Of a stretch of 64,000 bases of DNA, positions 18,662 through 27,567 are shown in pieces. The notes under the pieces were generated by a model. That model did no database searches and was not told the origin of the DNA. It saw only the letters and a list, made by a program, of their open reading frames with translations. This DNA is from Jatrophihabitans sp035642535 (GTDB lineage Bacteria; Actinomycetota; Actinomycetes; Mycobacteriales; Jatrophihabitantaceae). The stretch spans positions 1-64,000 of the forward strand of contig DASQSE010000052.1 in the NCBI GenBank assembly GCA_035642535.1, written 5' to 3'. Both the position numbers and the translations under genes were made by a program. Each line of letters starts with the position of its first letter. Position 1 is the first letter of the stretch.

Positions 18662-20257
18662 TCAGTACCCGGTGATGCGCGGCCATCGGGTCTCCACCCC
18701 GGCAGCATGCAGCCGGCGTTCGAAGTCGCCGAAGACATCTGCGTCCGAAGCAACTCGGGCCGGGACGGTTCTTTCGGACAGGCAGAACGCGGCGAGCAGC
18801 CCGGCCACCTCACCGATGTTCCATTCGACCGGGTGAAGACGGAAGCAGCCGTTGGTGATATGCGTCGTCCCGGGGTTCTTCGCACCTGGCAGCAGATTCG
18901 TCATCCGCCGCGGGACCAGCGCGCGAAGCGGGATCTCGAACGGGCAGCTGGGCACATCGAGGTAGCCGTCGCCGCCCGTCGACGGGTGCAGGTCGATGCG
19001 GTAGCTACCTACGCCGACCGAGTCGGGATAGTGCACCGCACCCTGGTCGCCGCGCACCGCGTAGGAGACGTCCTGCTCGGTCACGGTGTACAGCGCGCGG
19101 ATGCGGCGTGACTCGCGGATGTACGGCGTTATGGCCAGGCCGTCGTCGGTACCGACGAGATCACCGCGCAGCCGCAGTCCCGGGAAGCCGGCCCCGCCGT
19201 CCGGCCGCGGCGCCTCGGTCTGCATCCAGTACAGGAACGACAGGCTGAGCTGCCGCGCCCCCGCCAGGTGTCGAGCGGCCTCCTCGGCCGCGACTTCGAA
19301 CAGCGGCCCCGATGCGTAGTCGATCATCGGCCAGTTCACGAGAGTCACGTCGCTGTCCAGGAAGCCGGGCGCGAACGTCCTTCGCGCGGCGATGCGCCGG
19401 AAGATCCACAGCGCCCGGTCGCCGTCGCCGTCGCCGGCGTCGTCGGCGTCGTCGGGGTTCGGCGCGAACAGCCGCTCGACCGGCTCCAGGGTGGGCGGGT
19501 CCGGGGCGGTCCAGCTGAGCAGTGGCCCGGGCCAGCTCGGCGGGCGGTAGGCGCGCCAGTGGGCGTAGTCGGCAGGCCGATCGATCGTGTGGTCTTCATC
19601 GGCGCGGTGATCGACGGCGAAACAGACCGAGACGGCCTGCATGTTCGCCGGCTGGGCGAGCGCCGGAGCGTGCGGCTCACCGGTCGCGTCCGAGGATTCG
19701 AAGCCGGTGACGTACTCCGTCCCGGTCAACGGCAGCAGGTCACCGGCCTCGGTCGCGTCCACGAAGTACCTCGCGGCGACGTCGAGCGTGCTGCCGTCGC
19801 GGCCGGCGAGAGTCACTGACCGCACGACGTCGCCGTCGACCTCTGCGCTGATCGGCCGGTGGCCGGCGCGGACGGTCAGCCGACCTGCGGCGCGGTGCGG
19901 CGCCAGCATCGCGTCGAGCACGGCCAGCGCCACGCGCGGTTCGTGACACAGCCGGCTGACCGTGCCGGCGCCGGGGTTCAGCCAACGATCTGCGCGGGCT
20001 CTCTCGCTGAGCGGATACCACGCGCGGTAGTAGGCGCGGATGCCGTTGCGCAGCCGACGGTAGGACGCGGTGCAGCCGAATTGCTCGATCCACGGGTGCT
20101 CGTCCGGCGGGACAGCTTGGGTTGTGAGCTGGCCACCGATCCAGCCGGTCTGCTCGGTGAGCGCCACTCGACAACCCGCGCTGGACGCCGCGAGCGCGGC
20201 GGCCACACCACCGAGGCCGCCACCGATCACGACGACGTCGACGGCTAGGTCGTTCAC
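18662..20257 (-). CDS. FAD-dependent oxidoreductase (FAD_oxidored family)
   Basis: The 531-residue protein opens with a Rossmann dinucleotide fold (VDVVVIGGGLGGVAAALAAS) and continues with TEQTGWIGGQLTTQAVP, characteristic of the FAD_oxidored (PF12831-like) family. Further family marks are YFVDATEAGDLLPLTGTEYV, YIRESRRI and GAKNPGTTHITNGCFRLHP near the end. Homologues often sit near carbohydrate-degradation genes and may oxidise sugar-derived substrates, but none can be assigned here. The GTG at 20257 is chosen because AAGGAGG lies five bases upstream; a longer frame starts at 20284. It is divergent from the secreted glycosidase gene. Confidence 0.85.
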   Translation of the reverse strand: MNDLAVDVVVIGGGLGGVAAALAASSAGCRVALTEQTGWIGGQLTTQAVPPDEHPWIEQFGCTASYRRLRNGIRAYYRAWYPLSERARADRWLNPGAGTVSRLCHEPRVALAVLDAMLAPHRAAGRLTVRAGHRPISAEVDGDVVRSVTLAGRDGSTLDVAARYFVDATEAGDLLPLTGTEYVTGFESSDATGEPHAPALAQPANMQAVSVCFAVDHRADEDHTIDRPADYAHWRAYRPPSWPGPLLSWTAPDPPTLEPVERLFAPNPDDADDAGDGDGDRALWIFRRIAARRTFAPGFLDSDVTLVNWPMIDYASGPLFEVAAEEAARHLAGARQLSLSFLYWMQTEAPRPDGGAGFPGLRLRGDLVGTDDGLAITPYIRESRRIRALYTVTEQDVSYAVRGDQGAVHYPDSVGVGSYRIDLHPSTGGDGYLDVPSCPFEIPLRALVPRRMTNLLPGAKNPGTTHITNGCFRLHPVEWNIGEVAGLLAAFCLSERTVPARVASDADVFGDFERRLHAAGVETRWPRITGY

Positions 20258-20388
20258 GCGGGCCTCCTTGACAAGACATGCCACACGGCGCAGATTCCAT
20301 TTTGTCGGTATTGCCCGATAGGCCAGGCCAAACCAGTGCCCGCGGCCGCGGGTTTCAAGCGGTGCGACCCGGTCGGCAGGAGAATGTC

Positions 20389-22986
20389 ATGTCTCGTCGG
20401 TTCGTCAGTGCCAGTGCGGTCTTCGCCTCGGTGCTTGCTCTCACGGTCGCGGCCGGGCAGCCGATCGCCCGTTCGGCGCCCGGGTTGGCGAGCTCACCCG
20501 AGCTGTCGGTGACGACCCGGCTCGCCGATCGCCGCGAAGTGGCGGCCGGTACCAGGGCCTACTCGATCGGCTTCGAGGATGGTCGGTTCTATGCGAACGG
20601 CTGGCACATCACCGGGGAGATGGGCGGCATCTGGACGCCGCCGGTGAAGCTCCTCGACGGCGTGTGGTTCGGCCTCGACGGGCAGTGGATCGGGCCGGCG
20701 ACGAAGTTCTCGAGCGGCCAGGGCTACACGCGCTTCGACCTCCCCAACACCGCGGGCCTGAGCGTCCAACGCACCGATTTCGTGCCGGACGGGAAACGCG
20801 GCGTGCTGTTCGGGCTGACGATCAGCAACCCCGGCGGGGCGCGCAAGGCGACGCTGACCGTGGACGCGCACTCCGAACTCATGGGCCAATACCCCTGGGG
20901 CTTCGGCGGCGTCACGCCCAACGCCAGTGACAACATCCCCGACAAGGGCAGTTACGACGGCCAGGATCTCGTCTTCACCGACGACGGCGCGCTGCCCGGC
21001 GCTCCGGTGCACCATTACGCGGCGGTGGTGGGCACTGCGGCGACACCCGATTCCGGAACGATCGGCAACCAGTTCTGGGGCCCGCAGCCCGGCCATACCT
21101 GCACCGGCACGGAGCCGGGCGCGCCGGCCGATCCGAAGCCGTCCGCCTGCGACGACGGGCCGTTCGGGCGAGGCACCGGGGGCGAGCTGACCTACCGGGT
21201 CTCGCTGCCGGCTAACGGTTCGAGGACGGTATGGCTGGCGGCGGCCGGCTCGGACACCGGAGCCGCCGACGCCCACGCCCAGTTGACCGGCCTGCTCAAT
21301 GATCCGGCGGCACAGCTCGCCGCTAAGGTCGCCCAGCGGCAACGCCTCGCGCACATGAGCGAACTCTCGCTGCCCGGTGATCCACTCGTCCAGAAGGCGG
21401 TCGACTGGGGCAAGCAGAACATCGCCGACCTCACCCAGACTGCGCAGAACCTCCAGGTGCGCTGGACCGATCAGGGCAAGCAATATCCGACGCCGCTCGG
21501 CACGGTGCCGAAGGCGACCTGGATCGGCGCCGGCTTCCCCGACTATCCGTGGATCTTCGGCACCGACGGGGAGTACACGGCGTTCGCGGCGGTCTCCGTC
21601 GGGCAGTTCCAGGCGATCGAGGACCATCTCCGCGCCCTGCGTGACATCTCCAACATCCTCAACGGCGGATCCGGCGTGGTGGTGCACGAGTCGGTCTCCG
21701 ACGGGTCCATCTGGTTCGGCCACGACTCGCGGCACACTAATCCGGACGGCTCGACGTCCTACGACTTCAATACCGACGAGACCGCGAAGTTCCCGAGCGC
21801 GGTCGCCTTGGTCTGGCGCTGGACGGGCGACAACACCTTCCTCAACCAGATGTACGACTTCACGGTGCGCAACATGCACTACGTCGTGAGCAAGCTGGAC
21901 GCCGACCACGACGGGTGGCCGGAGGGCTCGGGCAACGTCGAGCGCACCGGGATGGGTGCCGAGAAACTCGACAACGCGGTGTACACCGTGCGCGGGCTCT
22001 ACGATCTGGCCGACATGGCCAAGTCGAAGCACGACCAGGCCACCTTCACGTGGGCGATGCAGAACGCACAGGATCTGCAACAGCGCTTCGAGAGCACGTG
22101 GTGGAACGAGGCCGCGCAGCAGTACTCCGACTCGCTGAGCGATCCCGGCAACAATCAGTTGTTCCAGCAGTACTGGATCGGCCAGACGCCGATGGAGGCC
22201 GAACTGCACATCGGCAACCAGGTACAGCCGGGCCTGGCGCAGTTCAGCCACGGCGACGCTGCACTCGCGGGCCGGGAGAACGCCTGCTACAGCGGCACTC
22301 CGCCGTTCAACCCCGGGCTGTTCCACACCGGCTGCACCGGCCCGCCGAACGGGCAGGGCGAGAAGGTCATCTACGGCCTGACGACGTCGATCCAGTCGGT
22401 CGGCGAGGGCAACTACGGGCGGCTCGGCCCGGGTCAGCAGCAGCGGTACATCCACGCGCTGGCGGAGCCGATGTTCGCTGAACCAGCGACCGGCGGCACG
22501 CCGGACGAGCAACCTGGTGCGATGCCGGAGATCTTCCCGTCCCCGGATCAGGGCGCGAACATCGACCGTTGCTGGACCTGCCGCTCGATGTTCATGCAGG
22601 CGTGGGGCAATTACGGGACTGCGTGGGCCGTCGTGCACCAGTGGCTGGGCGTCGAGCCTGATCTCGGCAACGGGCTGCTCGCCGTCGTGCCGCAGGTGCC
22701 GCAGGGCCAGACCACCGTCCAAGGGCGCGACATTCGGCTCGGCAACGGTTCGGCCGACGTGGCGGCGACCCACGACGGTAGTACCTACACCACCAAGCTC
22801 GACGTCTCGTCCAACGTGCGGGCTGCGGTCGTCATCGGCCACACGCTGCCGCGCGGCGCGACGCCGGCGAGCGTGACGCTCGACGGGCAGGCCGTGACCA
22901 ACTACCAGATTCGCCAGACCAACCGCGGGACGGAGGTGACGGTAGGCACCGGCACGGGAGCGCACACGCTGACGATCAAGGTATGA
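20389..22986 (+). CDS. Secreted six-hairpin glycoside hydrolase
   Basis: The 865-residue protein starts at ATG after AGGAGA, with a signal peptide of about 30 residues (basic MSRRF, hydrophobic VFASVLALTVAAG). An N-terminal beta-sandwich (to about residue 330) precedes an (alpha/alpha)6-type catalytic region: PDYPWIFGTDGEYTAFA, then DGWPEGSGNVERTGMGAEKL and YTVRGLYDLADMA. A C-terminal beta domain follows (LLAVVPQVPQGQTTVQG). This architecture fits glycogen-debranching-like, GH15- or rhamnosidase-like exo-hydrolases. The exact activity is unknown. It probably releases sugars for the importer at 23670. It is divergent from the flavoprotein. Confidence 0.78.
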   Translation: MSRRFVSASAVFASVLALTVAAGQPIARSAPGLASSPELSVTTRLADRREVAAGTRAYSIGFEDGRFYANGWHITGEMGGIWTPPVKLLDGVWFGLDGQWIGPATKFSSGQGYTRFDLPNTAGLSVQRTDFVPDGKRGVLFGLTISNPGGARKATLTVDAHSELMGQYPWGFGGVTPNASDNIPDKGSYDGQDLVFTDDGALPGAPVHHYAAVVGTAATPDSGTIGNQFWGPQPGHTCTGTEPGAPADPKPSACDDGPFGRGTGGELTYRVSLPANGSRTVWLAAAGSDTGAADAHAQLTGLLNDPAAQLAAKVAQRQRLAHMSELSLPGDPLVQKAVDWGKQNIADLTQTAQNLQVRWTDQGKQYPTPLGTVPKATWIGAGFPDYPWIFGTDGEYTAFAAVSVGQFQAIEDHLRALRDISNILNGGSGVVVHESVSDGSIWFGHDSRHTNPDGSTSYDFNTDETAKFPSAVALVWRWTGDNTFLNQMYDFTVRNMHYVVSKLDADHDGWPEGSGNVERTGMGAEKLDNAVYTVRGLYDLADMAKSKHDQATFTWAMQNAQDLQQRFESTWWNEAAQQYSDSLSDPGNNQLFQQYWIGQTPMEAELHIGNQVQPGLAQFSHGDAALAGRENACYSGTPPFNPGLFHTGCTGPPNGQGEKVIYGLTTSIQSVGEGNYGRLGPGQQQRYIHALAEPMFAEPATGGTPDEQPGAMPEIFPSPDQGANIDRCWTCRSMFMQAWGNYGTAWAVVHQWLGVEPDLGNGLLAVVPQVPQGQTTVQGRDIRLGNGSADVAATHDGSTYTTKLDVSSNVRAAVVIGHTLPRGATPASVTLDGQAVTNYQIRQTNRGTEVTVGTGTGAHTLTIKV

Positions 22987-23006
22987 CCGCGGTGGCGCAG
23001 GACGGC

Positions 23007-23459
23007 TCAGCGCTGGTACGGCTCGCCGTAGCGGCGCACCTGCCGGGCGATGTCGCCGAGCTGCGCGCGTACGCGTGGCTTGGGACTCGGCTTCGCCGGC
23101 ATGAGCAGCGACTGCGGCACGTCGAGGTAGCGGCCGTCGTGGCTGGTAACGCGCACCGTCAACCTGTCGAGGCCTTGTTCGACCACCGACACGTCCGCGA
23201 TATCAGCCCAGTCGAGCGAGCGCTCGCGCAGCAAACGGCGCACCCCCACGCCCTCGTAGTCCACTACGAAGTACATCCGGGTCGCCGCGATCGCCATCGT
23301 GAGAGCGAGCGCGCCCACCGCGATCGTCACGACCCGCACCGTCACGGATGGCTGCGTGTAGATGTTGCCGGCCGCGCAGCCGGCCGCGACGAGGAAGAGC
23401 AGCACAGGTTGCCACGGCGGGATGCGCCAGGTGAGCGGGGCGCGCTCCGGGCCGGTCAC
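23007..23459 (-). CDS. PH-domain membrane protein
   Basis: The 150-residue protein has two hydrophobic segments (about residues 17-33 and 42-60) followed by a bacterial PH-like domain: YFVVDYEGVGVRRLLRERSL, DWADIADVSVVEQGLDRLT and TVRVTSHDGRYLDVP. This small family is common in actinobacteria and has no settled function. The start is GTG. The gene is convergent with the secreted glycosidase (20 bases between stops) and divergent from the sugar-binding lipoprotein gene. Confidence 0.8.
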   Translation of the reverse strand: MTGPERAPLTWRIPPWQPVLLFLVAAGCAAGNIYTQPSVTVRVVTIAVGALALTMAIAATRMYFVVDYEGVGVRRLLRERSLDWADIADVSVVEQGLDRLTVRVTSHDGRYLDVPQSLLMPAKPSPKPRVRAQLGDIARQVRRYGEPYQR

Positions 23460-23502
23460 GGGGTGCAGCGTACGAGGCGCCGACGTCGCAACTGCCCTCG
23501 AG

Positions 23503-23560
23503 GGGAAGCGTTTACGCCGTATTCGTTTGTTTTGACGTTATGTCCCGGTAACGGTTGGAT
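23503..23560 (+). promoter_or_regulatory. Candidate promoter and LacI-family-type operator of the sugar importer
   Basis: GGGAAGCGTTTACG at 23503-23516 keeps the inner core of LacI/CcpA-type operators (GnAAnCGnTnnC). Sixteen bases later, TTGACG (23532-23537) and TTGGAT (23555-23560), spaced 17 bases apart, form a plausible promoter. The inverted repeat AGCGG/CCGCT (23632-23636 and 23643-23647) lies just before the start of the binding-protein gene. No LacI-family gene is present in the window. All assignments rest on pattern only. Confidence 0.35.
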
Positions 23561-23669
23561 CACGCGCGGACCATCGGTGCTTTTCTGACGATCCAGAGAG
23601 TGCGAAGGTGCTCAATACATGAGCCCATGTAAGCGGTATCAGCCGCTCGACTGAGGGAAGGGCATCCCG

Positions 23670-24929
23670 ATGCAATACCGCAGACTCGTTGTCGTGGCTA
23701 CTGTCGCGGCAACCGCCTTGGCGACAGCCGCCGGCTGCAGTTCAAGCGGCGGCGGGGGCGGCGGCGGCGGCAACGCCCGCGGCCCCATTACGTTCGTGAC
23801 GGGTAAGGACACCAGCGGTGTCTGGGCGCCGATAGCCGAGAAGTGGAACAAGGCGCATCCGAACGAGAAGGTCACTGTCAAGCAGCAGAGCGACCAGGCT
23901 GACCAGCAGCACGACGACATCGTCCAGCACATGCAGGCCAAGGACCCCGGCTACGACATCGTCACGGTCGACGTCATCTGGACCGCCGAGTTCGCGGCCA
24001 AGGGCTGGCTGCAACCACTCACCGGCCAATACGCGCTCGATACCGGCGGCATGCTTGCCGGCCCGGTCAAGGCGGCCACCTACAACGGCACGCTCTACGC
24101 CGCACCGTTTGCGTCCGACGGCGGCCTGCTGTTCTACCGCAAGGATCTCGTGCCCACGCCGCCCACGACGTGGTCCCAGTTGATCGCCGACTGCTCGAAA
24201 GCCACGGCGGGCATGGGCTGCTACGCGGGGCAGTTCTCCAAGTACGAAGGCCTCACCTGCAACGCGGTCGAGGCGATCTACGGCGCGGGCGGCTCGGTCG
24301 TCAAATCCGACGGCAAGACGCCCGACATCAACACTCCGCAGGCCAAGCAGGGCCTGGACTTCCTGGTGAACGGCTTCAAGCAGGGCTACATCCCCAAGGA
24401 GGCCATCACTTACACCGAGGAGCCGAGCCGCGAGGCGTTCCAGGCCGGCAAACTGCTGTTCCTGCGCAACTGGCCCTACGTGTACGCGCACTTCGCCAGC
24501 GACGGGAACTCGAAGGTCAAGGACAAGTTCGGGGTCGCCCCGCTGCCCGGGCTGAACGGCCCCGGAATCTCGACGCTCGGCGGGCACAGCGCCGCGATCA
24601 GTGCGTACTCCGATCACAAGGCGACGGCGCTGGACTTCCTGAAGTTCATCGAGACGCCGGACATCCAGAACAACGTGTTCTTGAAGATCGGCACGCTGGC
24701 TCCCGTCATCGCCGCGCCGTATAGCGACCAGGCCCGGATCAAGCAGTACCCGTATCTGCCGACACTGGAGAAGGCGATCGACACCGCGATCCCGCGTCCC
24801 GTGTCGCCGTACTACCCGGCGATCACCCTGTCGATCGAGACCAACGTGTACGAAGCGTTGCAGGGCAGCATTTCGACGTCCACCGCACTGAAGAACATTC
24901 AGGCAGGTATCCAACAGGCATCCCAATAA
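23670..24929 (+). CDS. Sugar ABC transporter substrate-binding lipoprotein
   Basis: The 419-residue protein has a lipoprotein signal with lipobox TAAGC; Cys23 would be lipidated. A Gly-rich linker is followed by a cluster-B (MalE/family 1) binding fold: ITFVTGKDTSGVW, DIVTVDVIWTAEFAAKGWLQ, YAAPFASDGGLLFYRKDL and STLGGHSAAIS. Many aromatic residues fit carbohydrate binding, possibly trehalose or maltose-like oligosaccharides. It is the first gene of an importer with two permeases downstream (106 bases to the first). A candidate LacI-type operator lies upstream. Confidence 0.93.
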   Translation: MQYRRLVVVATVAATALATAAGCSSSGGGGGGGGNARGPITFVTGKDTSGVWAPIAEKWNKAHPNEKVTVKQQSDQADQQHDDIVQHMQAKDPGYDIVTVDVIWTAEFAAKGWLQPLTGQYALDTGGMLAGPVKAATYNGTLYAAPFASDGGLLFYRKDLVPTPPTTWSQLIADCSKATAGMGCYAGQFSKYEGLTCNAVEAIYGAGGSVVKSDGKTPDINTPQAKQGLDFLVNGFKQGYIPKEAITYTEEPSREAFQAGKLLFLRNWPYVYAHFASDGNSKVKDKFGVAPLPGLNGPGISTLGGHSAAISAYSDHKATALDFLKFIETPDIQNNVFLKIGTLAPVIAAPYSDQARIKQYPYLPTLEKAIDTAIPRPVSPYYPAITLSIETNVYEALQGSISTSTALKNIQAGIQQASQ

Positions 24930-25034
24930 CACCGGGTCGGAGTGGGTGGGCGGGCCATCGGTCCGCTCACCTGCGCAAACCCTGATATTGACGACAAGCC
25001 GCTGCGCGTGCAGTCTTCGGGACTGGAGGCCGTA

Positions 25035-26036
25035 ATGACCGCGACGACTGGTCAGGTGGACGAGCAGGCTGTACATGCCGGCGGGGCCCGCGGGCGTCGA
25101 AAGCGACGGGCCCGCGCCACCCGGGGTGATTCCCGGCTGGCGTGGCGGCTGATCGCGCCGACGATCGTCCTGCTGCTCGTCGTGATCGGTTACCCGGTCG
25201 TCTACGCGGTGGTGAAGTCACTCCAGCTCGACAAGGCCGATGCCGGGATCAATCCGAAGACCGGCTTCTTCGAGCAGGGCGGCAAGTACGTCGGCCTCAA
25301 GTACTACCGGTACTGGTTCCACTGCAATTGCCCGAACGGCACCACCGGGCATGAGTTCTGGCCCGCTCTGCAGACCACGGTCATCTTCACCGTCATCACG
25401 GTCGCGTTCGAGGTCGTGCTGGGCGTGATGATGGCGCTGGTGATGCACCGGGCGTTCAAGGGCCGGGGCATCGTGCGCGCCGCGATCCTGATCCCGTGGG
25501 CGATCCCGACTGCGGTCACCGCCAAGCTGTGGTACTACATGTTCCAGCCGCAAGGGGTCGTCAACGCGGTGCTCGGCACGAACATCATCTGGCTGGGCAG
25601 CGAGTGGCCGGCCCGCTGGGCGGTGATGGCCGGAGACATCTGGAAGACCACGCCGTTCGTCGCGCTGCTCGTGCTCGCCGGGCTCCAGGTGATCCCCGAC
25701 GAGCTGTACGAGTCGGCCCGTGTTGATGGCGCCTCGGCGTGGCAGCGGTTCTTCAGCATTACGCTGCCACTGGTAAAACCCGCGCTGCTGGTGGCCGTGC
25801 TGTTCCGCGTTCTCGACGTGCTGCGGATCTTCGACCTGCCGTACATCCTGACGCAGGGTGCGAACAACACGACTACGCTGTCGATCCTGTCCGTGCAGGA
25901 ACTCCGGTCCAGCCAGAATGCGGCGGCCGCCCTGTCGACCATCACGTTCGTGTTCATCTTCGTGGTGGCGTTCTTCCTGGTGAAGATCTTCAGCGTGAGA
26001 GTCGTGGAGACCCAGGCGAGGACGGTGAAGGCATGA
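25035..26036 (+). CDS. Sugar ABC transporter permease, MalF type
   Basis: The 333-residue inner-membrane permease has a basic cytoplasmic N-terminus (RGRRKRRARATRG) and six membrane helices. Its EAA loop, which docks the ATPase, reads YESARVDGASAWQRFFSITLP. An unusual periplasmic segment with Cys-X-Cys (HCNCPNGTTG) follows the first helix. The ATG at 25035 is preferred because GGAGG lies six bases upstream; the frame stays open back to 24942. The stop overlaps the next permease gene (ATGA). Confidence 0.93.
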   Translation: MTATTGQVDEQAVHAGGARGRRKRRARATRGDSRLAWRLIAPTIVLLLVVIGYPVVYAVVKSLQLDKADAGINPKTGFFEQGGKYVGLKYYRYWFHCNCPNGTTGHEFWPALQTTVIFTVITVAFEVVLGVMMALVMHRAFKGRGIVRAAILIPWAIPTAVTAKLWYYMFQPQGVVNAVLGTNIIWLGSEWPARWAVMAGDIWKTTPFVALLVLAGLQVIPDELYESARVDGASAWQRFFSITLPLVKPALLVAVLFRVLDVLRIFDLPYILTQGANNTTTLSILSVQELRSSQNAAAALSTITFVFIFVVAFFLVKIFSVRVVETQARTVKA

Positions 26037-26926
26037 CCGCCGCGACGCAGACCGCTCGGCCCGCCGCCGTCAGCGTGGCCAAGCGGCGGCGCCGGAAGGC
26101 CAACATCCGAGCTGCCGGGAACGTCCTCGGCATGGCGCTCATCGTGGTGTGGTGCCTGGCCCCGTTCTACTGGATGGTCGTGACGTCGTTGCGCAAGGTC
26201 GACTTCACGTTCGACTCGACGCCATACCCGAAGTACGTCACGTTCGACAACTTCAAGGCGATCTTCCAGGGCAACAACCACTTCGGCCGGGCCCTGATCA
26301 ACTCGCTGATCATCGGCGCGGTCGTCACGGCGCTCGCGATGCTCGTCGGCGCGACCTGCGCCTACGCCATCGCCCGGCTGCACTTCCGGGGCAAGTTCGC
26401 CGTGCTCGGCCTCATCCTGGCCGCGAGCATGTTCCCCGGGGTTGCACTGGTGACCCCGCTGTTCCAGTTCTTCACCAACATCGGGTGGCTCGGCACCTAT
26501 CAGGCGCTGATCATCCCGGACCTGTCGTTCGCGCTGCCGCTGTGCGTCTACGTGCTCGCCAGCTTCTTCACCCAGATGCCGTGGGAGCTGGAACAGGCGG
26601 CGAAGGTCGACGGGGCGACACCGGGGCAGGCGTTCCGCCTGGTGATCCTGCCGATCGCTGCGCCTGGGCTGTTCACCGCGGCGATCCTGGTGTTCCTCTC
26701 GGTGTGGAACGAGTACCTGATTGCGAGCCAGCTCTCGAACGGCAAGGCCAGCGTCGCGCCCGTGACTTACGCAATCGCCACGTTCAGCGGATCGGATCCA
26801 AGAATCGTTCCGTACACCTCGATCATGGCCGCCGGCGTGGTGGTGACGATCCCCTTGGTGATCGTGGTCCTGCTGTTCCAGCGGCGGATCGTCAGCGGCT
26901 TGACCGCAGGCGGCGTCAAGGGCTGA
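26033..26926 (+). CDS. Sugar ABC transporter permease, MalG type
   Basis: The 297-residue partner permease starts at an ATG overlapping the previous stop. A basic N-terminal tail (KRRRRKANIR) precedes six helices, with the EAA loop ELEQAAKVDGATPGQAFRLV and the typical end LLFQRRIVSGLTAGGVKG. Together with the MalF-like protein it forms the membrane channel. No ATPase gene follows, so the ATPase must be supplied in trans, the gene at 4245 being the obvious candidate in this window. Confidence 0.94.
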   Translation: MTAATQTARPAAVSVAKRRRRKANIRAAGNVLGMALIVVWCLAPFYWMVVTSLRKVDFTFDSTPYPKYVTFDNFKAIFQGNNHFGRALINSLIIGAVVTALAMLVGATCAYAIARLHFRGKFAVLGLILAASMFPGVALVTPLFQFFTNIGWLGTYQALIIPDLSFALPLCVYVLASFFTQMPWELEQAAKVDGATPGQAFRLVILPIAAPGLFTAAILVFLSVWNEYLIASQLSNGKASVAPVTYAIATFSGSDPRIVPYTSIMAAGVVVTIPLVIVVLLFQRRIVSGLTAGGVKG

Positions 26927-26975
26927 GCGCCTATACCCGCTTGTTAGGCACGAGATACGGATTCACACTGGAGGC

Positions 26976-27356
26976 GTGAGCACTGCGGTGCTGTTCGCAG
27001 TCCTGCTCGCGATACCGACAGTGGTCTGGTACGCGGTCGGCGCTGCGCGCCGTCTTTACGAGCGGCGTCAGGACGGCTCGGGGCAGCTGCCGGTCGGGCC
27101 GCCGATCGAGCGCGTCGCGTCCGATCTGCGTCGGCTGCGGGTGTTGTTGGAAAAGACCGAGAACGCGACGGATCAACCGGGGAAGTATCTGCGCTGCCGG
27201 GCGGTGCAGACTGCGTACGTGGACGCCTTGACTTCGGCGTGCCGGGAACTGCAGGTCGAGCCGCCCGTCCGCGGCGTGGTGTTCGCGCCACAGGCGGAGA
27301 TCTACCGGGTCGAGAGCGAGTTGCGCCTGCGCGGCCTCGACGTCCGCTCCGCCTGA
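26976..27356 (+). CDS. Conserved actinobacterial membrane-anchored hypothetical protein
   Basis: The 126-residue product has one N-terminal membrane segment (about 3-22: VLFAVLLAIPTVVWYAVGAA) and a basic, alpha-helical cytosolic region. That region contains PPIERVASDLRRLRVLLEKT, CRAVQTAYVDALTSACREL and a C-terminal EIYRVESELRLRGLDVR. The start is GTG behind TGGAGG. I recognise the pattern from other actinomycete genomes but know no function. It is followed by the nested palindrome at 27381. Confidence 0.75.
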   Translation: MSTAVLFAVLLAIPTVVWYAVGAARRLYERRQDGSGQLPVGPPIERVASDLRRLRVLLEKTENATDQPGKYLRCRAVQTAYVDALTSACRELQVEPPVRGVVFAPQAEIYRVESELRLRGLDVRSA

Positions 27357-27380
27357 CGTCCAGCAAGTTGCCCGACATGC

Positions 27381-27450
27381 GTTGACTGGCCCGCTTCAGC
27401 ATCACTGGGCCATTGCAGCGGCCCAGTGATCGCACAACGGGCCAGTCAAC
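27381..27450. repeat. Nested double palindrome, likely terminator or REP-like element
   Basis: Outer arms GTTGACTGGCCCG (27381-27393) and CGGGCCAGTCAAC (27438-27450) are a perfect 13-base inverted repeat. Inside, ATCACTGGGCC (27401-27411) and GGCCCAGTGAT (27420-27430) form a second perfect 11-base hairpin with an 8-base loop. The whole 70-base unit can fold as one two-tier hairpin. No T-run follows either arm. It sits between the hypothetical gene and rpmE. Confidence 0.8.
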
Positions 27451-27567
27451 GGAATTCGGGCGGGCCGGCAACCGTTAGACTGTGCGGTCGGGCGCACGCC
27501 CACCTTACTACCCGGCTCCGGTTCACGCCTCTGGGCGACCCGGCGCCATGAGAAGGGACCCAGCCAG

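Noticed and set aside
24942..25034. Extended N-terminus for the MalF-type permease
   Set aside because: The upstream 31 codons lack a ribosome-binding site and do not resemble permease N-termini; GGAGG before the ATG at 25035 decides the start.
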